Of a stretch of 64,000 nucleotides of DNA, positions 30,304 through 41,656 are shown piece by piece. The DNA comes from Cercophora sp. LCS_1 (Eukaryota > Ascomycota > Sordariomycetes > Sordariales > Lasiosphaeriaceae). The DNA lies in the NCBI GenBank assembly GCA_036250225.1, contig JAPZLL010000011.1:186001-250000 (forward strand), given 5' to 3'. Within the stretch, counting starts at the first letter, position 1, and the number at the start of each line of letters is the position of its first letter. The notes below the pieces were generated by a model that saw nothing but the letters and a program-made list of their open reading frames with translations, made no database searches and was not told where the DNA came from. The position numbers and the translations under genes are program-made.

Positions 30304-30825
30304 ATGGGTGCCAGCCATGAAGACCACGACGCCCGCTCAGAGACAAGCGCAACGTCGATAACCACCGTGCTCACCCCCGCCAGCGATTCATCCTCAGCCG
30401 ACGAGTCTGGCTTCCGCTACCGCCCCCTCTCACATGACCACACCTTTCTCATCATCGAAAGGCTCTCGGGCAAGGCCGTTACCTACGCGCCCGACGGCCG
30501 TCTAGCTCTCCAAGACGTGGTAGAAGCGAACCGCAGCGCCATCCAGTGGCTGTGCGTGGAGAAGGCGGGGTATCTAGGACTGCAGAACACCAAGTCTGGC
30601 AGATACATTGGCCATAACGGTAATGGCCTCATGCAGGCGTCGGCGACCCGGTTCAATGGCTGGGAGTTCATCACGACAAGGGATCAGCCCGGTGGGGGGT
30701 ACAAGATATTAGTGCCGCACTGGTTCACCTTGCGAACCGTTGTTGTCTCAGAGGATGGGAAGAGCTTGATTGCTAGGGACCATGGGAATACTTTGTGGGA
30801 TTTTATTCAGATCTCGAAGGAATAA
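30304..30825 (+). CDS. Beta-trefoil (fascin/ricin-like fold) protein, 173 aa
   Basis: A single exon starts at the ATG at 30304 (MGASHEDHDARSETSATSIT). After a 50-residue Ser/Thr-rich disordered leader, the chain has the periodic pattern of a beta-trefoil: FLIIERLSGKAVTYAPDGRL, IQWLCVEKAGYLGLQNTKSG, RYIGHNGNG, GWEFITTRDQPGGGYKILVP and a final LWDFIQIS strand. Similar small proteins are common in Sordariomycetes and lack a known function; the fold usually binds sugars, actin or proteins. There is no signal peptide, so it is probably cytosolic. The frame is open upstream to 30112, but the ATG at 30304 best fits the family start. It lies divergent from the subtilase and convergent with the HET gene. 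Confidence 0.72.
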   Translation: MGASHEDHDARSETSATSITTVLTPASDSSSADESGFRYRPLSHDHTFLIIERLSGKAVTYAPDGRLALQDVVEANRSAIQWLCVEKAGYLGLQNTKSGRYIGHNGNGLMQASATRFNGWEFITTRDQPGGGYKILVPHWFTLRTVVVSEDGKSLIARDHGNTLWDFIQISKE

Positions 30826-31351
30826 TAACTGATACGAGCATGGCTTTCTTGGTTAATTGGCTTGACACCACCTTCATCCCAACCTGACTGTATTGCCTTC
30901 AGCTCACCAAGACCCGGTGACAGGATAAGCGCTCACCTACTTGCGTTACCGCTAGCAAGGGCCTGGCCAATCCCTCACGGCTTAAACCATTGCGTCGGGT
31001 GAAAACTGCAGTGCTTATCCAGCTCAAGCGAGGTACAAGATTAGAGATACAGCCGGGAAAGACCGTCCATCCGCCACCCAGCCTTCGCCCTTCTACCTCA
31101 ACTTAACTCCATATTCACAAGACGCGACTGGCGTGAAAATACAGTCTTCTCCCGTTTTGTTTCTTTCCTCGGCTAGGAATATTCCGCCACACGTCCTCCA
31201 AAAACGCCCTTCAGCACCATACAGGTAGAGAACGAGACTTGAACAGGGTAGCCCTCTGAAATGAACCCAAATGTGATAGAAACCTTTTACTACATGGCTA
31301 GCTGCTTTGAGGAACCCGGAGCATTGAGACCTAGGAATAGTTTTGGTTTGT
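30826..31351. other. Intergenic region containing one core-repeat copy
   Basis: The 526 bases between two convergent genes contain no convincing coding frame. A single variant of the repeat core (AAAACTGCAGTG) lies at 31002-31013, preceded by GTCGGGTG and followed by a possible GCTT/AAGC inverted repeat. Confidence 0.5.
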
Positions 31352-33103
31352 TCAGAACCTCCGCGTTGGCGGTGGCGCACTAACATCTATTTCTAGCATA
31401 TAGCGGCCACCGCTTGGGTCGAGATCACGGTCCGGAGGTAAAGGTGGCATGTCAGCTTGGGCATTCGTACCCCCTCGAGAAATTGAAACACGGGCTCTGA
31501 ATACCGGTGGCGTGAGGCCAGCGTAAGTCGCGGTCACAACGTAATTGTGGTTCAAATTCGGAGAGACCATCGTAACACTCCGAAGTCCATGGGAACCACC
31601 CGGCCGTAGGTTATCCAGACTGAAGGCGTCTCCAAGAGGACCGTAATCCTCGATGTTGGTAAACGGGTCAATGAAGCGCTCAGACCTGAGAGTGCTTTGC
31701 AGACCTGATTGCGCGTATAAGCATAACCGAGGCGGATTCCCGCTACCCAGGTCGCAGACCAGGAGAAAAGGCGTCGTCTCTTCGCTTTGTTGGTAGCCCA
31801 TGGTGGTGACAATCGACGTTATTGAGAACCGCACAAAGCAGACAAAATCGCGGAGGGTACCAATAGAGAACCGCCGGTCGTGGGCCTCCCAGTATGTCTC
31901 TGGGACCGCTTTCACGCTATGAATGCGGAAATCGGTCGAGTTACTGGGCAGATCAATCTCAATGAAACGACTGGCCGTGCCGCTGTCGAGCAAGGGGTGG
32001 GAGATCCGGTCGTCCGTTGTGGACATGAGGTAGATAGGCCGAGGAAGACTGGTACGAGGTCCTGCAGGTTCGGCTCGAGCTATCTCGTGTGGGGAGGAGC
32101 GTAGATAGGTATCCTGTGCCCTCCGGAGGTAGATGCCCAATCGTTGAAACAAGTTGGGTGCGGATATGCTGGAGCAGTGAAGATCCATAACGTATGTATC
32201 GCTGCCGAGGTATTGCAACGGGGTTTTGATCCTCACGCCGCGATTCGTCAGGTTGATTTCTTCGCGGAAGCGGAACTGATCGTCGTTCAGTTCGATCTGG
32301 GCGCAGCAAGCAAACTCTGCTGGAGATTGAGCCAAAATCCCTCGGTATTGTTGCGTATCTGTGTTGTTCGACTGCCAAGCGAATATTGACAGGTCTGAAG
32401 TCCGGCGGAGGATCTCCTCCTGAAGCCGAATGAACGCCCTGGACTTTTCGCCGTAAATCATTGGCATGCTGACGTTGAATATTCCAAGAAGGCAATACGC
32501 CTGATCTTCTTCTCTGGTTGTTTTTCGCTCTGCCGCCCAGGACATGCGTCTGGCCAGCGGAACGGACGCGAGCGGGATAGAGCCGTTGAGAATCAGCGAG
32601 CTGATACCGGTAATGGTTTCGATTTCGCGTCCCAACGTAGCCTTGGTCCCGATGAGGTTCCAGCGCTGGTCGAAAAAGAGGACATCTTTCGAAGCGATGA
32701 GCTCTTGCAGTGTCCAGCCCCGAGTAAACCATCTGCATAGTTGGAGGTGCTGATCGATCTTGCCATCACTGGGAAAGTCGACGAGGAAAGTCAAACACAA
32801 AGCCGAACCCTGATACCACTGAAACATAGAGTTTATGGCTTCGGAAAGCTCTCCGCTGGAAGACTTATCGATGCAACAGGTGTCTATCCAAATGTACTTG
32901 TAGCCGCGAACCAGCGCCTCTTGACATGCCAACTGGATCTTGTCGAACCCAAGCTTGGTGCTCGCCACGACAAGATCTTGCATGTCAGCGAAGGTGACCT
33001 CCTCCAGTTCCCAAGTATGCGATAGGATTGCATAAGAGACTGTCTCGGGAACTGGGTCCGGGAACAGTTCCAGCGCTAGGGTGTCTGCGTTGAGGAGCCT
33101 CAT
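31352..33103 (-). CDS. HET-domain protein, intact (583 aa)
   Basis: A single exon from the ATG at 33103 (MRLLNADTLALELFPDPVPE). All conserved HET motifs are uninterrupted: YAILSHTWE, YIWIDTCCIDKSSSGELSEA, WYQGSALCLTFLVDFP, CRWFTRGWTLQELIAS and MSWAAERKTTREEDQAYCLL followed by GIFNVSMPMIYGEKSRAFIR. The C-terminal 330 residues lack a known repeat or effector domain. HET proteins trigger heterokaryon-incompatibility cell death after allele mismatch or receptor signalling. The intact CRWFTRGWTLQEL here is the direct comparison for the Trp codon that is a stop in the HET gene at 2336. It sits close to a beta-trefoil gene and a tyrosinase. Confidence 0.92.
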   Translation of the reverse strand: MRLLNADTLALELFPDPVPETVSYAILSHTWELEEVTFADMQDLVVASTKLGFDKIQLACQEALVRGYKYIWIDTCCIDKSSSGELSEAINSMFQWYQGSALCLTFLVDFPSDGKIDQHLQLCRWFTRGWTLQELIASKDVLFFDQRWNLIGTKATLGREIETITGISSLILNGSIPLASVPLARRMSWAAERKTTREEDQAYCLLGIFNVSMPMIYGEKSRAFIRLQEEILRRTSDLSIFAWQSNNTDTQQYRGILAQSPAEFACCAQIELNDDQFRFREEINLTNRGVRIKTPLQYLGSDTYVMDLHCSSISAPNLFQRLGIYLRRAQDTYLRSSPHEIARAEPAGPRTSLPRPIYLMSTTDDRISHPLLDSGTASRFIEIDLPSNSTDFRIHSVKAVPETYWEAHDRRFSIGTLRDFVCFVRFSITSIVTTMGYQQSEETTPFLLVCDLGSGNPPRLCLYAQSGLQSTLRSERFIDPFTNIEDYGPLGDAFSLDNLRPGGSHGLRSVTMVSPNLNHNYVVTATYAGLTPPVFRARVSISRGGTNAQADMPPLPPDRDLDPSGGRYMLEIDVSAPPPTRRF

Positions 33104-33841
33104 GACGAAGCAAGTTTGAGGAACTTAGGGTGTGCGTTGGAAATGTTGTGTTGTCGAGCCGGTTTCGATAGGTAGGGTGCATAGAGAGCAGGAAAGGGCG
33201 TGCGGCCTCAGTTGCGTGTATGACGTACCCCTTCACTTTAACTGAGGGCGAAGGCGAGCTTGAGGGTGACAATCTGCATCGGGGCAGTGGCGTTGATTTC
33301 AACGTTGCTCTGCCGTGGTGTACATTGTGAGGGTTCTTCAATTTTGCTCCGCCGAACTGTGGCGGGAAAATGCCTCACCGACCAGAATTGCAGGAACTAT
33401 GGAGCGGCTCCAGCAAAAGGTCCAGAGCCTTGCGCATCGTGCGTCAAGGGAGAGGGGAAAGTGCACACTAGGGCTTGCTGCGCCGCCCCCGAGCCACCAC
33501 CATCAAACAGCCACCTGCAAATTGCTTCCCCAGGCTCCCGCAAGGCATCCAGAAGTAAGAGATGACAATCGTGGTATTTGATAGGCAAAGGGGGAAAGAA
33601 AATTGCGGTGAGGCAAATCCCTGCAAGGCATGCGAGCTCGGGAGCGGGGAGGGAGGAAGCTCACACCCTGAATCTTCATGCTGTGCAACCACATTAGCTT
33701 GCCCGAGGTGCATTTTCATCCCCTCGCGCGCGTTAAAAATTGCAGTGATTGTGATCGCCGACCTCGGAATTGGGCCTCGAAATTGGTCCTTGAACATGCC
33801 TTCATGTTCTTGCCTCAAACCCACCACATCACCATTCTCAC
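33104..33841. other. Intergenic region containing two core-repeat copies
   Basis: The 738 bases lie between the HET start and the tyrosinase 3' end. Two further repeat cores occur, AAAATTGCGGTG at 33599-33610 and AAAATTGCAGTG at 33736-33747, in the same orientation as the main array. The first is followed by a TTGC..GCAA inverted repeat. No protein-coding gene was supported. Confidence 0.5.
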
Positions 33842-35145
33842 CTATTCATAAATATAACAAAACTTCCCACCCATCCCTCCCATTGTGCTCATCAACTCCC
33901 TAACCTTGACATCCCCCGCCAGCACCCCCAAATTACTCGTATCATCCAACGTCCCATTCGCACTCGGCGGCATGTTATTCATCGTCTTGGTCAAACTGAC
34001 CTCCCCAAGCCTCTTGACCAAATCCTGCACCTGCCAGATCCACCACACCCGATCAATCTGCGCATGATGCAGCCAAAAGACAGGATCACCAGGACTCACG
34101 TAAAAGTCACCCGCCGGATCGCCACCAACGGTATAATGCCCACCGGTGTGAACCCCCCATTTACCCTGCGGGAACTGGCCCTCCATGACGGTCTGGAACC
34201 AGTAGGCGTCCTTGTTCTGCGTGATCAGATTGTACGTGTAGTTGGAGAAGGTGACGGCCGCTGCGTTGCGGTTGACGTCGCGTCGGAGACAGCGTGGGTT
34301 GTAGCCCAGGCCGTCGGAGCGCGGGTTGCGCGGGAGATTGGTGAGGGAGGGCGCTATGGGGCCTATGTTTACTGTCATGCTTTATCATATCACTGTCAGC
34401 TATGTCCGACAAGGATTGAGATGGTACCTAGATGGGAAATGGAATTGAGATGAGAGATAAGGAAAAGAGATGGTGTTATACTTTTTGAAAGGACCAGTCG
34501 TCACGCAGCCGCCGCCGTCACCGGGTGGGATGCGGTTCGCCGGAGCTGGGGCGCCGGGGATCGTGATGCCCGGGTAGGTTTCTTTCTTGCCGTTGCCGCC
34601 CATGCTGTATTCGTCGCCGTTGAAGAGGGGCGAGTTGACGGGGTCGGCGGCGTAGCGGCCCCAGTTCCAGTAGGGCTGGTAGCCATTGTAGCCGCACTCG
34701 GTTCGCAGCGCGTTCTCGTAGTGCCAGATGTAGTAGCGGTGCCAGGGGAGGAAAAAGGTCGAGCCGTGGTTGCGCGGGGTTTGTTGGATGTGGACGACGA
34801 TGTAGTCGTCGAATCGGCTTTTAGCGCCTGGAGCGGCGGAGGATGTCAGGGCTGGCTTGGACTGGAGACAGAGGACGGCGTCGGTGTATTCTTTGCGCTC
34901 GGCTTTAGTGAGGTCGCTCCTAGTAGACATGTGAGTGGTGAGTTGGTAGGTCGTTGATGGAGAGAGCAATACCACTCTTTTCTGCGGATGGCTGTCTCGA
35001 GGGTACAGCTGCCCTGGGGATTCTTTGCAAGCCATTCTTTGAGCTTGGGGAGTGATTCCTTGGCCAAGTTGTCGACCTCGTCAGGAGGATAGGCCTGCGA
35101 GACCGCAAGACCGGCAAACAGAGCTGTGATAAGAAGAGACAGCAT
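33842..35145 (-). CDS. Secreted tyrosinase (type-3 copper enzyme), 382 aa
   Basis: Exons are 35145-34973, 34919-34482 and 34379-33842, with introns of 53 and 102 bases. The signal peptide is MLSLLITALFAGLAVSQAYP. The CuA site has His in VVHIQQT, NHGSTF and LPWHRYY (the H-x8-H spacing is present). The CuB site has VHTGGHYTVGG (H-x3-H) and FWLHHAQIDRVWWIW. These bind the dicopper centre that oxidises phenols to quinones. The splice joins give RRKEWSDLTKAERKEY and GPFKNMTVNIGP, both typical of the secreted fungal tyrosinases of about 380 residues without the long C-terminal processing domain. The donor of intron 1 (GTATTG) is weak but the protein join is convincing. Likely roles are melanin or defence-related phenol oxidation outside the cell. 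Confidence 0.92.
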
Positions 35146-36114
35146 GGTGAAGTCGTCCAAGCTGAGCCGCACTTGTGTCACGATGGGGACTGTTCCAGCT
35201 ACCAGATCCGAGGACCATGCTGGATTTATTGCGACCCCTTTCCCATAATCGTTTACCCAACCCTCCTCCATTTGTCCTTGTATGACAGCAATATCACGCC
35301 CAGAGCCTCGCCAAGCCGCTGTATAAGTCGCAGCCCCCACCCGGCACTGGCGCCCGCCGCTGGAAATAGCGACTAGAACGTCACAATTTAGGTTGCGATT
35401 GGTCCAAGATGGACAGATGGGGCTCCCAACATAGCCGAGCGAGAAAAAGGAGGTCCAAAATCCGGGGTGCATGGCACACCATCCTTACCGGTTCAATCGG
35501 CTCATTGCCGATTCAACCTCTCAGGTGCCGAACATTCCGCCGCATATACAAGTCTGGGTCCACCGCTATCAATAACACGCAACCCCTTGTCATACGGAAC
35601 CCTGCCAGAAGCCAATCATTTTGGGGACTAGTGGTGACGGCAATATCGGGGATAGTTACGTCGTCGTCGCTGGGTCCAGCAGGGGTCCGGCATCAAATAG
35701 GAACGCAACGAAAAACCCACCGTGACATTCTCCCGGATAGTGACCATGCAACCTCACGCAGAGATTTCTTCGAGAAGAACAACCATCAAGATCCGAGACC
35801 GAGTGCGACATGTAACAGCACTCAATGCGAAGGAATGCCAATGCTGGGTAATCAAGATGTTCCGTATCGATGCCCAACGTCTGGGTCACATTGGAACATA
35901 TGACTGGGAATGCCAAACTTGCCAATTCCATCAGAGGCAGAATGTCTTGCTTACATCCGTGGGTCATGGCAAGATAGCAGCCGTGTTTGCACGGCTCGGC
36001 CGTATTCGCGATCATCGGGATGTCTACCCGAGGACAACACTGCGGTAGTTTCGGGAGAACTCCTTCCCTACATCTCCACTCGTTGCTAATTCGGGAGGAA
36101 ACCGAACCAAGAGG
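35146..36114. other. Intergenic region upstream of tyrosinase
   Basis: About 970 bases separate the tyrosinase start and the permease 3' end. Frames on both strands look random, and no RNA gene or repeat was recognised. Confidence 0.45.
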
Positions 36115-37804
36115 CTAGCGCCCAACGACCTTCAACTCCAACCAGCGCAGCGGCAGGTAGGAAATAATGGTAAAGCCGCTCCCCACCCAGCCGCCTACAT
36201 CCGCTGGACCCGCGAGCACGGCCAGAGGCCCGGTGTACCAGACTTGGTACATGCCCAAGATGGCACCCAGCCAGCCAAGCAAAAAGCTGGCCATGGCAGC
36301 ATAGCCAAGTGGCAGGTACTCCTTGTCTTCCCACCTGGTCCAGTCAAACCCAGGACCACCAGACCCGACTCTTCGGAAAATCAGGTGTTCCATCAAGACG
36401 ATAAACACCATAAATGCACACCAGTACCCCATCAGCGCCGCAAAGTTGGAAATGATAATCATCAGGTTGTCGCGCCCGGCAAGTGCCAACACCAATGGGA
36501 TAATAACCATGAAGATCGACCACACATAACGCGGCACCTTCTTGCCGTACCGACCGAGCACCTGACAGCCCAGCGCGGCCGAGTACGAGCTCGGGATGCT
36601 GTTGGAGATGACGCCTAGCGCGACAATAACACCGCAAAGCCGGCCAAACGCACCAAGCGGATCATAGGCCGAGACGATCAAGGCTCCCGTCGAAACAAGA
36701 TACGCTTCCTCCCAGGCGGCATGGCTCGGCATACCAGTCGCGAGACCAACGCCCAGCAGGAGCATCAAGGAGAAGGACGTCCATAGGCCCGCGAGGGATA
36801 GAAAAAACATCTTGCGGGCCGCTGTCTTTTCCGGGTAATAGCTGTCTCAATGGTCAGAAAAAGCCCAAGACTAGATGGAATGTGGCAAGGTTGTGACCCA
36901 CCAGAAGAAGTCAGCAGCCGCTCCGCCCCAGCTGTTGGAGATGAAGATGCACAGCGAGAAGAAGCTCAGCCTGTTGCCAGCAATAGCACGGGCATCCCCC
37001 GCCGACTGCAACGTGGCATCAAAGTACGGCCCAGCGCAGCCGATGAGAGCGAAGAGCGCCAAAACCCCAGGGATCCAAGCGAAGCGCTCGTATACCTGGA
37101 AGAACTTCATGCCAAAAACCGTCACCACAAAACAGACAATCTGCACGACCACAATCCCGACCGAGATGGACATGTTCCCGCCGTTGACAGCCGACAGCAT
37201 CTGGCCCGCGAGAATGGCATCGATGGTGCAAAACCCAAGCATCAAAATGATGTTGAGCAGAGCAGGGACCTTGGCAGGCCAGTATCCCATGAAATACCGG
37301 AGGACGACCTGTATCATAACACAAACACTCATTATCAGCCATATACCCATGCCAACCAGGGTGTGTATTAATAAAGCAAGGTATTATTGCACGTACCATT
37401 GTCCGACTCCCGCTCTGCGAACCCCACGTACTCATATACGCCGTCGACATGGACCCAAGCAAGCACCCAAAGACAGCACACAGCGCGCTATCCAAAAAGC
37501 CCAAGGCAAAAATCAACGGTCCAAACAACCCGATGGCAATCGTGTTGACACAAATGTTGGCCGAGAACCACAGCAGACTCACGGAGATATCGTCCCATCG
37601 CGACGGCGGGTTGCGTTCCTCGGGCAGCACACGCGTGATACCGCGCGCCTCGAAGCCGGAAAGACCCTCGATCCGGGCATTCAGCGCTCGCAGACCGCTT
37701 AGGCGTGGTTTCCCCGAGGGCGACGCGTTGCGGACGTCGCCGTCGCTGAGCGACGTGGTGGTTGCCCCGGCTGCGGCCGACTTTTCAATGTCATCGGACG
37801 CCAT
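36115..37804 (-). CDS. NCS1 purine/cytosine-type permease (about 513 aa)
   Basis: Three exons, 37804-37397, 37308-36902 and 36841-36115, join through introns of 88 and 60 bases. NCS1 (Fcy2-like) carriers import purines, cytosine, uracil, allantoin or related compounds with protons. Family features are RWDDISVSLLWFSANICVNT before TM1, the join SRTMVVLRYFMGYWPAK, VGIVVVQIVCFVVTVFGMKF and the join AADFFCYYPEKTAARKMFF. The last exon supplies about five helices. Charged N- and C-terminal ends are cytosolic. I chose the ATG at 37804 (MASDDIEKSAAAG); the frame also contains an ATG at 37885, 27 codons upstream, with an acceptor-like site between them. The closest named relatives by pattern are fungal Fcy2/FcyB, but the substrate is not proven. 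Confidence 0.88.
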
Positions 37805-39692
37805 TGCTTCTTCGTCTATGTTGGACACCTCTGTTCTGTCAACTGCAGAAGGGGAAAGAAAACGGATCGAACACCGACTTGACATACATGAGAGGTTAGA
37901 AACTTTTTGAAACGTGTGGGGGGGAACGAACCCCAGCCTAGAAGAAGAAGAGGTGCGATAAGATAGATCTTGTGAGACCTGTCAAGGATCTTTGTGTGCT
38001 TGCAGCCACCATGGCAAATGGGCACAAGCCGTGGGCCAATGTGTGCAGCCCGGCAACGGACGGCAGATTGCCCATTTGCTGACGTCCTGCAGCCATGTGT
38101 GCCCATGCTGCAACCACCGACCATTTTGAGTCTACATTTCGCTAGTGGCGGTTTGTTTCCGACCAAGCAGGTTGGACGATAACAGCTGTGAGGCGGCGGC
38201 ACAATTACCTGTTTCGACCTTTTGATCAGGACGAGCCGGTCCGGTCCGGTCCACACACACCCATTCGCTGTCCACCCTGGCGAAGTAAGTGAGTGAATGT
38301 GTCAGTGCATACCTACCTAGCCAGCGTCGCAAGGGAGTAGAGTTTATTGGTAGTGCAAAGCTAGAGGCAGGTAGCACAAGGGAGGGAATGGTCTGATGGC
38401 GGCACGGCATACCTTCCTTGGCCATGTCGGCTACGAGACCCCCGCGCTAAGCTTTTCCAAGTCGCATGTGCCGACCGGGGCGGGGAGATGGATCCGATTG
38501 GCTGTTTGCTCTGTCGCGGCAAGTTCTCGACGTTTTCGGTGTCGGGGATGCTGGTGTTTTTGAGCGGGTTGGTGTTGAGGTGAAGATCTATCACGATTGA
38601 AATTTGGACTGGCACCACCAGGACATGTCAGCATCGAGGGATGGAGGCTTTAAGAGATCGGGAATCGACCAGAACACATCATGCGCTGTGGTTTGGTAGG
38701 AATTAATTACTGCTCGGGGTGTATGGTGGTTCCCAGCGCTCTCATAGATTTGCTTTGCAACGTGGTGTGCTTACTACTTGAAGGCACGCTCGTTGACCCC
38801 GAGTACGTACATAGTTTGGAGATTCATGAACCCAAAAATGATGATTTCCATCACGGAAAAGACCAAGGTTCGCTCGCTCGGCCCAAGGCATCGCACAGGT
38901 TTCCTTGCAAGTGCATGAACGGGCCGCCTTGCCAGAACGAGAGACAACCATTTGAGGTCAGGCAGGTACCCAGTCAAGATTCGGAACATGAAGAAGCCGA
39001 AGGAGATTCACTTCAGCTTCAGAGGCTGTGCGTGTCATTCGCACACCTTCTGATGTTAGCGTGTTGAGGCGGGCGTACCGGCGGACGCTACCACTCGGAA
39101 CCCCAGGAGGTGGCTTGATCCCCTTTTCCTCCCGTTGGCGATATAAACCAATCATCGTGTGTCACACCCTCGAATCGATCAGAAGCGTTCAGGAGCTTAT
39201 GCTTAGGCTGCCCAATCAGGGTTGAAGGAAGCCATTCAGCCCTGAGTTCGACACGGCTCAGCCGCACTCGCAGTAGGGGCACAACCGCCAAACCCCGCAA
39301 CCAAGCGAGAGACATAGCGTTGACTTTCAACACGAGATCTCAGCCGCGGCGGCCGCGGTTGCTTCAAGCAATGACAAATCTGGTGAGGTCCCCGTTACGA
39401 TTGGTTTGAGTCTTAGATTGAGAGTGTCTGCTGAACCCCAAATCATGGCTCATCGCAACACCAACTGTGAACAGTACTTAGCTACCCTTCCAGAGCTAGT
39501 GAGAAATGCTCAGCCATCGTTCTCAATGCGCGCGCTCAACTTGGGTGGACTCAATGAGTATAAATTCCAACTTGATTCCCCAGCCTGACCTTTCAAAACA
39601 AGTCACTGCCCCGCCAGCACGCACAGCACAAGGATCTTCCGAATCAAAGTCTCCAGAATCCCATCTATCCATACTTTTTATACAAAATCACC
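37805..39692. other. Gene-poor gap
   Basis: Nearly 1.9 kb between divergent genes. The longest frame is 128 residues (38681-39067, +) and shows no domain or codon pattern. A palindrome-rich GC stretch (CCGCGGCGGCCGCGG) lies near 39343. I see no gene, tRNA or transposon. Confidence 0.4.
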
Positions 39693-40319
39693 ATGGTCAA
39701 CTACGCTCTCGGCTGGACCTCCCTCCTCCTCCTCGGCAACTGGGTGGCCCCTAGCACCCAGGTGTCGTTTGAAAAGACGCTGAGGGCCGACGTGCCGCAG
39801 CTCGTGTGGGAAACGGGCAACGACAGCACCGCTCAGTGGCTCAAGTCGTGGGATGACTTCCTCCCCAAGATCTTGTCGTCCGCGTAAGCTAGACTCTTTC
39901 TATGTCCTCCATTTACTCTCTTTTCTTTCAGCACCCTGACAGGCCCCAGCTTCGCCTCGGCCAAAATCGAAGCGGGAGCGTCCCACACCAAAACCCTCCA
40001 GTGCGGCCCTCGCAAAGAGAACGTCAACCCCAACGGCATCTTTCACTCGCGCTACTTTGTGACCAATCTGATTCCCACCCATCATCGCACCGACACCAAG
40101 CCCAAGAACTGGAAGAATGTCCTCGGTGTCCGAGTCAACGGGACGCTTCTCCACTGGATGGACGGCGACGACGTGACCTTGCGAGTCGCTCAGCTGTCGG
40201 GCGTTGAGCTGGACATTGAAATGATTCGTGCGGCACAGGGACTTTGCGATGCCCATACCAACCACAACGGTCATGGGCCTAATAAGGGTGACTGCCTGTG
40301 TGCTGAGGCTGGGAACTGA
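39693..40319 (+). CDS. Predicted secreted protein of unknown function (192 aa)
   Basis: Two exons, 39693-39883 and 39932-40319, with a 48-base intron (GTAAGC..TTTCAG) preceded by a strong pyrimidine tract. The ATG lies in a good context (CACCATGG). The first 24 residues (MVNYALGWTSLLLLGNWVAP) can act as a signal peptide. The mature part has four cysteines (TLQCGPRKEN, GLCDAHTN and DCLCAEAGN) and two possible N-glycosylation sites (NDST and NGT). The block NPNGIFHSRYFVTNLIP and the segment NVLGVRVNGTLLHWMDGDDV look conserved, but I do not recognise the family. It may be an extracellular or cell-wall protein. Neighbours give no clue. Confidence 0.65.
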
Positions 40320-40512
40320 GAAGCCTCGGCGTCATTTGGTATCACGTATTGAGACTTGTTCGGTGGTCAGGTAGAACGTAGACATTTCTTTCCTGGTCTA
40401 GGCTAGCTACCGTCAAATATCACAGACTCCGAGATATCCTTGCGCGAAATGGCACTCCAGCCCATCTCAGGTTGCCAAAGGGGACACGCCATCCCGGAGG
40501 CATATCCCCAGA

Positions 40513-40932
40513 TCAACCATCCTTCACTTCCTTGTTGTCGTGATTTGCTCTTTCCCTAGTGGCGTCCCCACTCCCATTTCCACTTCCCCTACCATTCTCG
40601 TCTCCCTCCTTCCCTACCTCCTTCCCACCCCCATCCCCAGATGCAGTCCCAGCCACACCCTCCCTCGCACTCCCGCCCTTCCCCTCCTCCAACTCAACCC
40701 CCGTCTCCCCCTCCCTCTGTTTCTCCCTCTCACAGTACGCACCCTTCTTCCCCATCCTCCACTGCCACACCACGACTCCAAGAAACACAAACAGCAAGAC
40801 GGCAAAGATCGAAGTCACGATCCCCGCCAACTGATGTCTCGATTCCTCTGGCGGCCAAGCAGCTGCGTCAGCGGCGTTGGTGGACGTCTCGGGGTCGTCT
40901 TGTGGTGACATGGGTCGTTTATCGGGGTCCAT
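40513..40932 (-). CDS. Small single-pass membrane protein (139 aa)
   Basis: The ATG at 40932 starts MDPDKRPMSPQDDPETSTNA, a polar N-terminus of about 35 residues. One strong transmembrane helix follows (LAGIVTSIFAVLLFVFLGVV), then a charged Gly/Glu/Lys-rich tail. No signal peptide and no known domain. The hydrophobic segment with a positive flank (WRMGKKGAY) supports a real membrane protein. It is convergent with the secreted-protein gene (about 190 bases between stops). Confidence 0.55.
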   Translation of the reverse strand: MDPDKRPMSPQDDPETSTNAADAAAWPPEESRHQLAGIVTSIFAVLLFVFLGVVVWQWRMGKKGAYCEREKQREGETGVELEEGKGGSAREGVAGTASGDGGGKEVGKEGDENGRGSGNGSGDATRERANHDNKEVKDG

Positions 40933-41656
40933 CTCCGCTTTTTGGGTGTGGGATTAGATTTTTGTTCAGTATTTTCTGGCTTGCGGTGTGTAGGTTATCG
41001 ACTGGATTGTATGTGAGTATCGCGGATGGGGTCTGGGGCTAGAGAGAGTATGTGTGTGTTTTGAGTCTGTGGGTTGTTGAGTATGGTGTGTTATGTGATC
41101 GGGTTGTTGGTGTTGAGTTCCATGTTGGTTTGTAAAATCAAGAAAGAATGGGAGGGAAGAGAAGCATGGCATGGTATAAGACAGCTTGCAAAGTGGAAAA
41201 AAAAGATGAGACACGTCAGGTACGACTGAAATATTGCTGTCAGGCCACAAGTTACATTATTGCACTACACTGTACAATACGATGCGGGAGGACGGGTCAA
41301 TGGATGTGGCGAGTGCGACCTCGACACGTATTGTACAAGCAACGGAAGGTACCCCAAGTTGTGTGCAAGCTGCGTCGACTCTTAAGAATCGAGAATGCAG
41401 GTACAATACAAGCAGTGTTGTTCTGTATCAATAACTGAAAAGATCCTCAGGGGTCATCTCTCACAGCAACCTCCATATCAACACACATCTCGTCTAGCAT
41501 CCACTCAAGCGCATAAACACCATCCCACAAAGAAATTTGAAACATTAACTCATATCATTCATTAATCTACTCTCTCAAGCATGTCCTGCCAATGTTTTTA
41601 CCCCTTTTCACTCCTTCACCCATCACCCATCACCCATCACCCTTCGTCTCTCCACG
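40933..41656. other. Intergenic region
   Basis: The 724 bases lie between two minus-strand genes. Short frames only. A (CATCACC)3-like tract lies at about 41620-41640, just after the 3' end of the dioxygenase gene. Confidence 0.45.
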
